A stretch of 6,837 nucleotides of DNA from assembly GCA_016206745.1 (NCBI GenBank), contig JACQQW010000159.1, forward strand, positions 1 to 6,837, read 5' to 3'. The position numbers and the translations under genes are program-made. Origin of the DNA: Candidatus Omnitrophota bacterium (lineage in GTDB: Bacteria; Omnitrophota; Gorgyraeia; Zapsychrales; Fredricksoniimonadaceae). Of the stretch, positions 1-5,790 are shown piece after piece (position 1 is the first letter of the stretch; each line of letters starts with the position of its first letter). The notes below the pieces were generated by a model, which saw only the letters and a list, made by a program, of their open reading frames with translations, ran no database searches and was not told where the DNA came from.

Positions 1-933
1 GAATTTTCCCGCGAAACGCACTTCACGGTTTAAAAGAAATCCGAATTTATTTTTGACCAGCTCGATCATTTTCAAGTGCAGGTCGTAGACGTCCTGGGCG
101 GTGCAATGAGGGCCTTTGATGATGATATTGGCGTGCTTGTTGAAAATGTGCGCGCCGCCGGAGCTGAGGCTTTTGCCGCCGGCCTGCTCCAGGAACCATC
201 CCGCGGCCTGGCGTTGTCCGGCTTTTGAAGTCGCTCCCACATTGCGGAAGAAACTGCCGGCGCAGGGGTGGGTGCTGAGGTTTGGGTGTTTTTCCGCCCG
301 AATGCGCAGGATTTGGGCGCGTTCATGGGCCAGGGCAATGGGATCGCCGGGTTTAAGCGCGAAGGTGGCTTCCATGACAATGTCGTCGGTTTCTTTCAGG
401 CGCGAATGGCGGTAAGAAAAGGCAAAATATTCAGGCCCGACCGTCTTTGTGTTTCCTTGTTTGTCCAGGATAAGCGCTGATTTTAAGACATCGCCAACCT
501 GTTTGCCCCAGGCCCCGGCATTGCCTGCCACCGCGCCGCCCACCGTCCCTGGAATTCCGCAGGTGTACACCAACCCTTCCAGTCCTTCTTCTACCGTAAA
601 TAAAGCCAGGGCGTCTAATTCCGTACTCGCTGCCACACGCACATCATTGCCCTCGCGTTCTATTAAAGGGGTGGAGGATACATAGCGGATGACCGCTACA
701 TCGAGACCAGCGCCGGAAATGACTAAGTTCGATCCGCCGCCGATGAGAAGAAAAGGGGTGTTCTCTTGGGCCAATTGGCGCACAGTGCTTTGAAGGGCAT
801 CCGGTGTAGCGCATTCAACCAAATACCGGCATGGCCCGCCCAGTTGAAAGGTAGTAAATTGGGCTAATGGAATTTTTGAACTCCCCCTAACCCCCTCTTT
901 TAAAAAAAGAGGGGGGATGGCGATTGGGTTCAT
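1..933 (-). CDS. murB: UDP-N-acetylenolpyruvoylglucosamine reductase (MurB), 3' end just off the window
   Basis: MurB is the cytoplasmic FAD/NADPH enzyme that reduces UDP-GlcNAc-enolpyruvate to UDP-MurNAc in peptidoglycan synthesis. The frame is open for 311 codons from ATG at 933 to base 1 with no stop. The FAD-binding part shows FTTFQLGGP (26-34), LIGGGSNLVIS (63-73) and GIPGTVGGAVAGNAGAWG (126-143). Catalytic residues seen are Arg175 in SYRHS, Ser227 in AGSFF and Glu304 in NREVRF. That last motif normally lies a few residues from the C-terminus, so little is missing. The start overlaps the moaE stop (ATGA). A GGTGATC just upstream could pair with the 16S tail, and coupled translation is likely. 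An in-frame ATG at 966 inside moaE is a less likely start. Residues 5-18 (AIPPLFLKEGVRGS) are unlike the family and are encoded by a palindromic repeat. Last gene of the visible ispH operon. Family call is secure. Confidence 0.95.
   Translation of the reverse strand, partial: MNPIAIPPLFLKEGVRGSSKIPLAQFTTFQLGGPCRYLVECATPDALQSTVRQLAQENTPFLLIGGGSNLVISGAGLDVAVIRYVSSTPLIEREGNDVRVAASTELDALALFTVEEGLEGLVYTCGIPGTVGGAVAGNAGAWGKQVGDVLKSALILDKQGNTKTVGPEYFAFSYRHSRLKETDDIVMEATFALKPGDPIALAHERAQILRIRAEKHPNLSTHPCAGSFFRNVGATSKAGQRQAAGWFLEQAGGKSLSSGGAHIFNKHANIIIKGPHCTAQDVYDLHLKMIELVKNKFGFLLNREVRFAGKF
881..918. repeat. Palindromic C/T-A/G-rich repeat lying inside the 5' end of murB
   Basis: Bases 891-901 (CCCCCTCTTTT) and 905-915 (AAAAGAGGGGG) form a perfect 11-bp inverted repeat with a 3-base loop. 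A flanking CTCCCCCTAA is at 881-890. This resembles the small dispersed palindromes seen in many environmental bacterial genomes, which are often read through as peptides of the PPLFxKxGxxG type. Here it is read in the murB frame as IPPLFLKEGVRGS. Only one copy is in the window, so its status as a repeat family rests on resemblance. Confidence 0.6.
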
Positions 934-1349
934 AAGATCACCGGGGTTTGAGGGCCATAGACCCATTTGGAAGTTCCATCGATAAAGAATTCTTTTTTCC
1001 AGATTAAAAGGCGCTGTTTGATTTCTTCGATGACGTACCGGCAGCCCTTAAAAGCATCGTCTCTGTGGCCGGCCCAAACGCCGATCCATACGGCGGTTTC
1101 ACCGGCATTGACTTTGCCGATGCGCTGAATGCATACGGCATGCGTGATGGAAAAGAGTGAATAGGCCTCTTTGATGATTTCTTCCCCTTCTGTTTTACAA
1201 GCCGGCGTGTCGGCAATATACAGCAAGGCGTTGACCCGCGCATTGCCCTGCGCGTCGCCCCTGACAATGCCTTCAAAACTGGCCAATGCCCCGTTTTGAG
1301 GGTTTGCGTAAGCGGGGGGATTGATGGGGTTTTCTTGAAGAATGAACAT
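930..1349 (-). CDS. moaE: Molybdopterin synthase catalytic subunit MoaE
   Basis: MoaE is the large subunit of molybdopterin synthase. It transfers sulfur from the thiocarboxylated C-terminus of MoaD to cyclic pyranopterin monophosphate, giving molybdopterin in the cytoplasm. The protein is 139 aa, close to the family length. Visible motifs are SFEGIVRG (24-31), QRIGKVNAGE (75-84), the His95-Arg96 pair in GHRDDAF, and the active-site lysines Lys111 (IKQ) and Lys118 (WKKEFF), spaced as in the E. coli enzyme (HR, +16 K, +7 K). The middle segment YIADTPACKTEGEE departs from the usual sequence. The start is 1 base after the ferredoxin stop, with AAGGTGA about 9 bases upstream as ribosome binding site. 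The stop overlaps the murB start. No MoaD-like gene with a terminal Gly-Gly is in the window; the adjacent small gene is a ferredoxin. The family assignment is strong. Confidence 0.93.
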   Translation of the reverse strand: MFILQENPINPPAYANPQNGALASFEGIVRGDAQGNARVNALLYIADTPACKTEGEEIIKEAYSLFSITHAVCIQRIGKVNAGETAVWIGVWAGHRDDAFKGCRYVIEEIKQRLLIWKKEFFIDGTSKWVYGPQTPVIL

Positions 1350-1350
1350 T

Positions 1351-1605
1351 TTAGTATGTCACCTTCACAACGCCGGAAATGATTTTACACTGGCAGCCCA
1401 GGCGGTGATTGCGGTCCATGGCCAAATCCGATTCTTCCTTGTTTAATTCACCCAGGTTTTCCGCGCCTTCTAAGATTTCAATCTGGCAGGTGCCGCAGAC
1501 GCCGGAATTGCAGCTAAAGGGGATGCCGGCGCTTTCGCAGGCTTCCGCGATTTGTTTGCCGTCGGGCACTTCGTATTCAATATTATCGATGATTAATTTG
1601 GCCAC
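1351..1605 (-). CDS. Plant-type [2Fe-2S] ferredoxin, GTG start
   Basis: An 84-residue single-domain ferredoxin, a soluble one-electron carrier. The cluster ligands are Cys32, Cys37, Cys40 and Cys71 in the CX4CX2C...C pattern (SCNSGVCGTC and RLGCQC), with extra cysteines at 23 and 73. It has the expected beta-grasp layout: an N-terminal strand pair (KLIIDNIEYEVPDG), the cluster loop, then the C-terminal strand KIISGVVKVTY. The start codon is GTG at 1605; no ATG lies upstream in frame, and GTG falls 2 bases after the ispH stop, so translation is probably coupled. Only a weak GGAATA ribosome site is visible. Its place directly behind ispH suggests, by inference, that it donates electrons to IspH and perhaps to IspG. 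MoaE and MurB have no known need for it. It could also be a general ferredoxin. Family call is secure, partner is not proven. Confidence 0.93.
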   Translation of the reverse strand: MAKLIIDNIEYEVPDGKQIAEACESAGIPFSCNSGVCGTCQIEILEGAENLGELNKEESDLAMDRNHRLGCQCKIISGVVKVTY

Positions 1606-1607
1606 GA

Positions 1608-2534
1608 TTATTCCGTAAATTGCAACACCGGGAACACGATGTTCTTTTCCGGATTTTGAAATTCATGCACCAGCACATCAGGATGATGGGCTTTGATCTT
1701 GGCAATGATCTCATCGACTAAAAACCGGGGCACGGAGGCGCCGGAGCTCAGGCCGATTTTAGTTTTATTTTTGAAAATAGAGCAGTCTAGTTCCACCGCT
1801 GTATCGATGATATGGCTTTCAATGCCCGATTGTTCGCCGGTTTCCCGCAAACGGTTGCTGTTGGAGGAATGCGGTGACCCGCAAATAATAATTATGTCAC
1901 AAAAGGAAGCCATTTCTTTGACCGCGTCCTGGCGGTTTTGGGTGGCATAGCAAATGTCCGATCGGGGCGGGCCGATGAGTTTGGGAAATTTCTTTTTTAG
2001 TTTTTCGATGATCCCTTTGGTCTCATCCACCGACAGGGTCGTTTGGGTGATGTAGGACACTGTATTATTGGGGTCAATGTTCAGGCCGTCCACATCATCT
2101 TCATCTTCGATAATGTGCAACAGATCAGGGCGGACATAGCCGGAGGTGCCGATCAATTCCTGGTGCCCGACGTGACCAATGAGCACGGTATCAATATTTT
2201 GTCCGGAAAATTTCACCGCTTCTTTATGCACCTTGGTCACCAAAGGACAGGTGGCATCGACGAATTTAAGTCTGCGTTGACGCGCTTTATGAATAATTTC
2301 CTGGGGCACGCCATGGGCGCTGAATATGATACGGCTTTCCTGGGGCACCTCTTCGAGGTCTTCCACAAAAATGACCCCGCGGGTCTTCATGTCACTGACC
2401 ACTGAAGTATTGTGGACGATGTCATGATAGACGTATAAAGGAGAGCCATAGGTCGAGAGTGCCAATTCAACGATATCGATGGCGCTGGCGACCCCCGCGC
2501 AAAAACCCTGGGTTTTGGCTAAATAAATATCCAT
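1608..2534 (-). CDS. ispH: 4-hydroxy-3-methylbut-2-enyl diphosphate reductase (IspH/LytB)
   Basis: IspH is the last enzyme of the MEP pathway. It is a [4Fe-4S] protein that reduces HMBPP to IPP and DMAPP using electrons from ferredoxin or flavodoxin. With ATG at 2534 the protein is 308 aa, the usual length. The cluster cysteines are Cys12 (GFCAGV), Cys96 (DATCPLV) and Cys195 (DICYATQNRQ). Substrate-binding residues are His41 (VHN), His74 (SAHGV), His124 and Glu126 (GHVGHQE), the TQTTLS segment (163-168), Ser223-Ser224-Asn225 and Ser267 (GASVP). An in-frame TTG at 2543 would add three residues (MQV). I prefer the ATG because MDIYLAKTQGFCAG matches the family N-terminus; neither start has a strong ribosome site. 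First gene of the minus-strand operon with the ferredoxin, moaE and murB, and divergent from ispG across a short promoter region. Confidence 0.97.
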   Translation of the reverse strand: MDIYLAKTQGFCAGVASAIDIVELALSTYGSPLYVYHDIVHNTSVVSDMKTRGVIFVEDLEEVPQESRIIFSAHGVPQEIIHKARQRRLKFVDATCPLVTKVHKEAVKFSGQNIDTVLIGHVGHQELIGTSGYVRPDLLHIIEDEDDVDGLNIDPNNTVSYITQTTLSVDETKGIIEKLKKKFPKLIGPPRSDICYATQNRQDAVKEMASFCDIIIICGSPHSSNSNRLRETGEQSGIESHIIDTAVELDCSIFKNKTKIGLSSGASVPRFLVDEIIAKIKAHHPDVLVHEFQNPEKNIVFPVLQFTE

Positions 2535-2537
2535 TAC

Positions 2538-2566
2538 TTGCAATTCTATGGTTGGTTTCCTATAAT
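2538..2566 (+). promoter_or_regulatory. Predicted sigma-70-type promoter for ispG
   Basis: The -35 is TTGCAA (2538-2543) and the -10 is a perfect TATAAT (2561-2566), with a 17-base spacer. Transcription should start near 2573, giving a leader of about 39 nt with no clear Shine-Dalgarno before the ispG ATG. The -35 lies next to the ispH start codon. Based on sequence match only. Confidence 0.7.
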
Positions 2567-2575
2567 ACGCCGTAA

Positions 2576-2603
2576 ATTATATCATCTTTATTAAACCTGT
2601 AAA
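2576..2603 (-). promoter_or_regulatory. Predicted sigma-70-type promoter for the ispH-ferredoxin-moaE-murB operon
   Basis: Read on the minus strand, the -35 is TTTACA (2603-2598) and the -10 is a perfect TATAAT (2581-2576), with a 16-base spacer. The start should be near 2569, about 35 nt before the ispH ATG. Its melted region overlaps that of the ispG promoter on the other strand. Confidence 0.65.
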
Positions 2604-2611
2604 TTTAAATC

Positions 2612-3847
2612 ATGCCTCTACTCGTCCGTCGGAAAACTCCCGCTGTTTTGATCGGCCATTTGCCTTTAGGCAGTGAACATCCGGTGCGCATCCAGTCTAT
2701 GACGGACACGCCCACCGCGGATGTTGAGGCCACTTTAAAACAAACCAGGGAACTGATCGAAGCCGGTTCCGAGCTGGTGCGTTGGACAATCAATGACCAT
2801 GAGGCGGCCAAAGGCGCGGCGCAGGCCATTAAACGCCTGCGGGCCGAAGGCATCAAGACCCCGATCATCGGTGATTTTCATTTTAACGGGCATACTTTAT
2901 TGAGTAAAAATCCGCAAACCGCCCGATTGCTGGATAAATACCGCATCAATCCGGGCAATGTGGGCAAAGGCCGCCAGCATGACGATAATTTTGCCCAGAT
3001 TGTGAAGATCGCCATCAATAACGGCAAAGCCGTGCGCATCGGCGTCAACTGGGGATCGCTGGACCAGGAATTATTGACCGGGTTGATGGATGCCAATGCC
3101 AAGTTATTGAATCCCAAAGAATTTAGTGAAGTCACCCGCGAGGCCATGGTGCACAGCGCTTTGCGTTCGGCCGAATACGCGATGAAGTTGGGACTGCCAA
3201 AAAATAAACTGGTCTTGAGCGTGAAGATGTCCGTACTGCAGGACATGATAGCGGTATATCAACGCCTGGCCCAAGAATGCGATTTTGCATTGCATTTAGG
3301 TTTGACGGAGGCAGGGGCTGACATGAAGGGCGCGGTTTCCAGCGCCGCGGCGTTGGCCATTTTATTGCAACAGGGCATCGGCGATACCATCCGTGTTTCC
3401 CTGACCCCGCAGCCGAATGTGACGAGGGCCAAAGAAGTGGAAGTGTGTAAAGAAATTTTACAGTCCATGGGATTTCGTTATTTTTCTCCATCGGTAACCA
3501 GTTGTCCCGGTTGCGGGCGCACCAGCAGCGATTATTTTCAATATCTGGCCCGGGACGTCAACGCGCACATCAAATTGAACATGCCGGTGTGGAAGGACAG
3601 GTATCCTGGTGTGGAGCAATTAAAGATTGCGGTGATGGGCTGTGTGGTCAACGGCCCCGGCGAAAGCCGCCACGCTGATGTCGGCATCAGTTTACCGGGC
3701 GCGTCCGAAACGCCCATTGCGCCGGTTTACGTTGACGGCAAAGAATTCATAACGCTTAAAGGAGAGCGCATTAAAGAGGAGTTCATTGTCATCCTGGAAC
3801 AATACATTCAAAATAAATATCAATACAAAGGGGGGAAGTATAAATGA
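2612..3847 (+). CDS. ispG: (E)-4-hydroxy-3-methylbut-2-enyl-diphosphate synthase (IspG/GcpE)
   Basis: IspG converts MEcPP to HMBPP, the step before IspH, using a [4Fe-4S] cluster and two electrons from flavodoxin or ferredoxin. At 411 aa it is longer than the roughly 370-residue E. coli form and matches the longer bacterial form. The TIM-barrel half carries RIQSMTDTPT (26-35), GDFHFNGH (87-94), RINPGNVG (111-118), RIGVNWGSLD (142-151) and HLGLTEAG (228-235). The cluster domain carries Cys298 and Cys301 (SCPGCGRTSS), Cys344 (GCVVNGPGE) and catalytic Glu351. The start ATG has no clear Shine-Dalgarno but fits the family N-terminus (LLVRRKT). A W replaces the usual V in SELVRWTIN. The stop overlaps the next start (ATGA). 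It is divergent from ispH and its neighbouring ferredoxin. Confidence 0.97.
   Translation: MPLLVRRKTPAVLIGHLPLGSEHPVRIQSMTDTPTADVEATLKQTRELIEAGSELVRWTINDHEAAKGAAQAIKRLRAEGIKTPIIGDFHFNGHTLLSKNPQTARLLDKYRINPGNVGKGRQHDDNFAQIVKIAINNGKAVRIGVNWGSLDQELLTGLMDANAKLLNPKEFSEVTREAMVHSALRSAEYAMKLGLPKNKLVLSVKMSVLQDMIAVYQRLAQECDFALHLGLTEAGADMKGAVSSAAALAILLQQGIGDTIRVSLTPQPNVTRAKEVEVCKEILQSMGFRYFSPSVTSCPGCGRTSSDYFQYLARDVNAHIKLNMPVWKDRYPGVEQLKIAVMGCVVNGPGESRHADVGISLPGASETPIAPVYVDGKEFITLKGERIKEEFIVILEQYIQNKYQYKGGKYK
3829..3838 (+). promoter_or_regulatory. Strong purine-rich ribosome binding site for the small secreted protein
   Basis: AGGGGGGAAG, inside the last codons of ispG, ends about 5 bases before ATG 3844. 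It supports real translation of the small downstream gene, in contrast to the lack of an obvious site before ispG. Confidence 0.7.
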
Positions 3848-4062
3848 GAAGATTATTATCAGCGGTCATTTTGTCTTTATTAATGGCCTTCTCAACGGTG
3901 GCATCGGTTTCTTATGCCGAACCAGGGACTGCGGCAGTTCCCAAATCCAAAAAAATCAAAGGGCAAATTAAAGCAACCAAGAAACTCCACACCAAAAAGC
4001 ACCGCCATCATAAACGGCAGGCGGTCAAGCTCAAAAAAGCCAAAAGAGCAACTAAGGATTAA
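3844..4062 (+). CDS. Small secreted Lys/His-rich basic protein of unknown function
   Basis: A 72-residue protein that I do not recognise. Residues 1-25 look like a Sec signal peptide: Arg-Arg at positions 2-3, a hydrophobic core LLSAVILSLLMAFSTVASV, and a likely cut after SYA (25). The mature part of about 47 residues has 15 Lys, 3 Arg and 4 His, including the cluster KKHRHHKR (51-58), and only two acidic residues. It has no cysteine and is probably disordered. It could bind polyanions (envelope polymers, nucleic acid) or metal through the His cluster; that is inference from composition. The start overlaps the ispG stop by ATGA and has a strong ribosome site, so it is probably a real coupled gene. 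It ends tail to tail with bcp. No evidence links it to isoprenoid synthesis beyond the shared transcript. Confidence 0.75.
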   Translation: MRRLLSAVILSLLMAFSTVASVSYAEPGTAAVPKSKKIKGQIKATKKLHTKKHRHHKRQAVKLKKAKRATKD

Positions 4063-4496
4063 GATAATGATTTTAGAACGTCGATGACTTCTTTATTGTG
4101 GCCTTCAGGTTTGACATTGGAAAAAATTTTGGCGATTTTGCCGTTTTTATCGATGATGACTGTTGTTCGCGCCACACCCATGTATTTTTTTCCATACATG
4201 GATTTTTCCACCCACACGCCATAATCCTGGCAGATTTTCTTATCTTCATCGGCCAGCAAGGGGAAGGGCAATTGGAATTTGGCAATGAACTTGTCATGGG
4301 ACTTTACGGAGTCGGGACTGACGCCTAAAATGACCGCGCCTAATTGTTCGATTTTTTTAAAACTGTCCCGGAACCCGCATGCTTCGACCGTGCAGCCGGG
4401 AGTGTCGTCTTTGGGATAGAAAAATAAGACCACATTTTTGCCGCACAGATCTTTTAAATTTCTAAAATCCGGGGCTTGATCGCCTTGTTTAATCAT
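4059..4496 (-). CDS. bcp: Bcp/PrxQ-type thiol peroxiredoxin
   Basis: A thioredoxin-fold peroxidase that reduces hydrogen peroxide and organic hydroperoxides. The protein is 145 aa. The peroxidatic Cys35 lies in TPGCT and the resolving Cys40 in EACGFRD, the C-x4-C spacing of atypical 2-Cys BCP enzymes. Later family motifs are LLADEDKKICQDYGVWVEKSMYGKKYMG (split by function into the ADED and GVW-EKS segments), then the TTVIIDKNGKIAKI strand. The start at 4496 is supported by GGAGGA just upstream and by APDF at the expected place; upstream in-frame codons are VOC coding sequence read in another frame. Between APDF and the FFYP strand it is about nine residues shorter than E. coli BCP, so the usual DQDG hairpin is missing. 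It overlaps the VOC gene by 8 bases and shares a TTAA stop overlap with the convergent small protein gene. Confidence 0.94.
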   Translation of the reverse strand: MIKQGDQAPDFRNLKDLCGKNVVLFFYPKDDTPGCTVEACGFRDSFKKIEQLGAVILGVSPDSVKSHDKFIAKFQLPFPLLADEDKKICQDYGVWVEKSMYGKKYMGVARTTVIIDKNGKIAKIFSNVKPEGHNKEVIDVLKSLS

Positions 4497-4953
4497 ATTT
4501 CCTCCAGGCTTTGGTTGTGCTGTCATAAATTTCTTTGACCCGCAGTTGTTCGGCCAGGCCGTCTTCCACCGGCCAGGCGGTGGCTTCCAATTTATTGCCG
4601 TCCAAATCATAAAAGTACAGAGACCAGCTTTTAGGCCGTTTTTTAGCATATTCAATTCTGACGCCATTGGCTTCCAGGTGTTTGATCATCGGTACAAAAT
4701 CATGGGCATGCACCCGGAAGGAAAAATGATTGGCCCCCAATCCTTCATGGGCAAAGGGATGGTTATGGGACAAGTCTTTGGCTTGAATAATGCCTAATAG
4801 CGACGGTCCGCAATCCAGAAAATATTCGACACCGGGCTTGGAAGGCTCACGGGTGGTGATTTTTAAACCGATGACTTTGGTATAAAATTCCACGCTTTTA
4901 TCCAAATTCCGCACATTAAAAGCGACATGGTCAATGCCCTGGATTTTGATCAT
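4489..4953 (-). CDS. VOC-superfamily (glyoxalase/dioxygenase-fold) protein
   Basis: A 154-residue protein of the vicinal-oxygen-chelate fold, with two beta-alpha-beta-beta-beta modules. Module 1 begins GIDHVAFNVRNLDKSVEFYTKVIGLK (6-31, the DHVAF-NV-N--S--FY-K--GL pattern). Module 2 has ANHFSFRV (74-81) and ends SLYFYDLDGNKLEATAWP. Candidate metal ligands are His9, His76 and Glu123, the family positions. The family includes glyoxalase I, fosfomycin and bleomycin resistance proteins and extradiol dioxygenases, and the substrate cannot be told from sequence. The C-terminal tail (129-154) extends past the fold. It starts within the stop of the PHP gene (ATGA) without a good ribosome site and overlaps bcp by 8 bases. 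With a peroxiredoxin behind it, a detoxification role is possible but only inferred. Confidence 0.88.
   Translation of the reverse strand: MIKIQGIDHVAFNVRNLDKSVEFYTKVIGLKITTREPSKPGVEYFLDCGPSLLGIIQAKDLSHNHPFAHEGLGANHFSFRVHAHDFVPMIKHLEANGVRIEYAKKRPKSWSLYFYDLDGNKLEATAWPVEDGLAEQLRVKEIYDSTTKAWRKYD
4500..4505 (-). promoter_or_regulatory. Ribosome binding site that fixes the bcp start
   Basis: On the minus strand GGAGGA lies 3 bases before ATG 4496 (GGAGG with 4 bases). It sits inside the last codons of the VOC gene and supports bcp starting at 4496 rather than at an upstream in-frame codon. Confidence 0.75.
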
Positions 4954-5753
4954 AAGGCTTGTTTCCGTTCAATGTTGCGTTTATTAAATATCAGATATTC
5001 CTTATATCCGGCGGTTTTGGCTAAATCCACCGCTTCTTTAAAGTTCTTGCCCACATCGCCCGGGGTGTGGGCATCGGAACCAAAGACCAGCGGCACGCCT
5101 GCCGCGCAATAAATATTCAAATGTTCTGCGCAGGGGTACATTTCCTTGATGGGTTTGCGCAAACCCGAGGTATTGATTTCAATGGCCACCCTGCATTCTT
5201 TGAACACTTGCGCGGTGGCTTTGACTTGCGCGCTCATGTCAACGGTGGCGCGGTGGCCGAATTTTTTGGGCAAATCGCAGTGGCCGATGGTATTAAACAG
5301 GCCGGTTTGCGCGCTTTGACGCAGGAGCCTGAAATATTCCCGCCAGATATTATTGATGTCCTGGGTTTTCCAATGTTCAATGGCAGCCGGGTCATCCACG
5401 GCCCAGCCATTGACATAATGGACAGATCCGATAATGTAATCATAGGGATAGGCATCGATGATGGCCTTGGTCTTGGCCTCAAAGCCAGGGATAAAATCCG
5501 CTTCCAGGGCATATTTAATGGTGATCCGGCCTTCGTATTTTGCTTTCACTTCATCGATCAAGCGGTGATATAAAGGAAGCTGGCGTAAATCCATGGTCAC
5601 GCCCGGCAAACGCTCATGGACCATGGGGGCGTGGTCAGAAAATCCGATCTCTTTAAGCCCGGTATCAATGGCGTGCCGGACATATTCGTCCAGGCTGCCT
5701 GTGGCATGCCCGCAGAGAGCGGTGTGCATATGGTAATCTGCATAGGGTAACAT
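4950..5753 (-). CDS. hisK: PHP-family histidinol-phosphatase-like phosphoesterase (HisJ/HisK type)
   Basis: A 267-residue PHP-domain metallo-phosphoesterase of the HisJ/HisK type; the best-known members remove phosphate from L-histidinol phosphate in histidine synthesis. The trinuclear metal-site residues are in order: His8 and His10 (DYHMHT), His16 (CGH), Asp40-His41 (FSDHAP), Glu84 (LEADFIPG), His112 (GSVHY), His158 (IGHCDL), Asp227 and His229 (GSDAHTPGDVG). The segment TMDLRQLPLYHRLIDEVKAKY and the W-DDP motif near 117-122 are typical of the HisJ family. An in-frame stop at 5763-5765 and no other start codon between fix ATG 5753 as the start. There is no Shine-Dalgarno, and the predicted -10 is only 8 bases away. 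No other his gene is in the window, so a different phosphate ester (for example a pterin intermediate, given divergent folE) remains possible. First gene of the PHP-VOC-bcp operon. Confidence 0.85.
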   Translation of the reverse strand: MLPYADYHMHTALCGHATGSLDEYVRHAIDTGLKEIGFSDHAPMVHERLPGVTMDLRQLPLYHRLIDEVKAKYEGRITIKYALEADFIPGFEAKTKAIIDAYPYDYIIGSVHYVNGWAVDDPAAIEHWKTQDINNIWREYFRLLRQSAQTGLFNTIGHCDLPKKFGHRATVDMSAQVKATAQVFKECRVAIEINTSGLRKPIKEMYPCAEHLNIYCAAGVPLVFGSDAHTPGDVGKNFKEAVDLAKTAGYKEYLIFNKRNIERKQAL

Positions 5754-5761
5754 GGGAAGGG

Positions 5762-5790
5762 ATTATAGCAAGTAGTATTGTCATTAGCAA
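5762..5790 (-). promoter_or_regulatory. Predicted sigma-70-type promoter for the PHP-VOC-bcp operon, giving a near-leaderless transcript
   Basis: On the minus strand the -35 is TTGCTA (5790-5785) and the -10 is TATAAT (5767-5762), with a 17-base spacer. The start would be about 5755-5753, at or next to the ATG at 5753. No Shine-Dalgarno fits in that space. Confidence 0.65.

Noticed and set aside
891..915. The murB palindrome as an intrinsic transcription terminator between moaE and murB
   Set aside because: It lies inside the murB reading frame after its start codon, and on the minus strand the stem is not followed by a T tract, so a dispersed repeat is the better reading.
2043..2405. Plus-strand open frame of 120 codons opposite ispH
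   Set aside because: Antisense shadow of ispH; no ribosome site, no family features.
2541..2543. TTG as the ispH start codon
   Set aside because: It adds only MQV before ATG 2534, which matches the family N-terminus; neither has a good ribosome site, so the ATG is preferred but not proven.
2567..2611. Riboswitch or structured leader ahead of ispG
   Set aside because: The predicted leader is about 39 nt and AT-rich with no stable hairpin by eye; too short for a known riboswitch.
4178..4201. Perfect 8-bp inverted repeat CCATGTAT/ATACATGG followed by a short T run on the plus strand, a possible terminator for the ispG transcript
   Set aside because: It encodes the conserved KSMYGKKYMG stretch of Bcp, the stem is AU-rich and the following T run is only five bases. 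Protein constraint explains it as well as a terminator does.
4497..4667. Upstream extension of bcp to a start at 4667, giving a 202-residue protein
   Set aside because: The added 57 residues are VOC coding sequence read out of frame, rich in Trp and Pro and unlike BCP; a strong ribosome site sits just before 4496.
5067..5573. Long plus-strand open frame of 168 codons opposite the PHP gene
   Set aside because: It is antisense to a gene with all its metal-binding motifs intact, has no recognisable domain, and is a shadow of the opposite-strand codon pattern.
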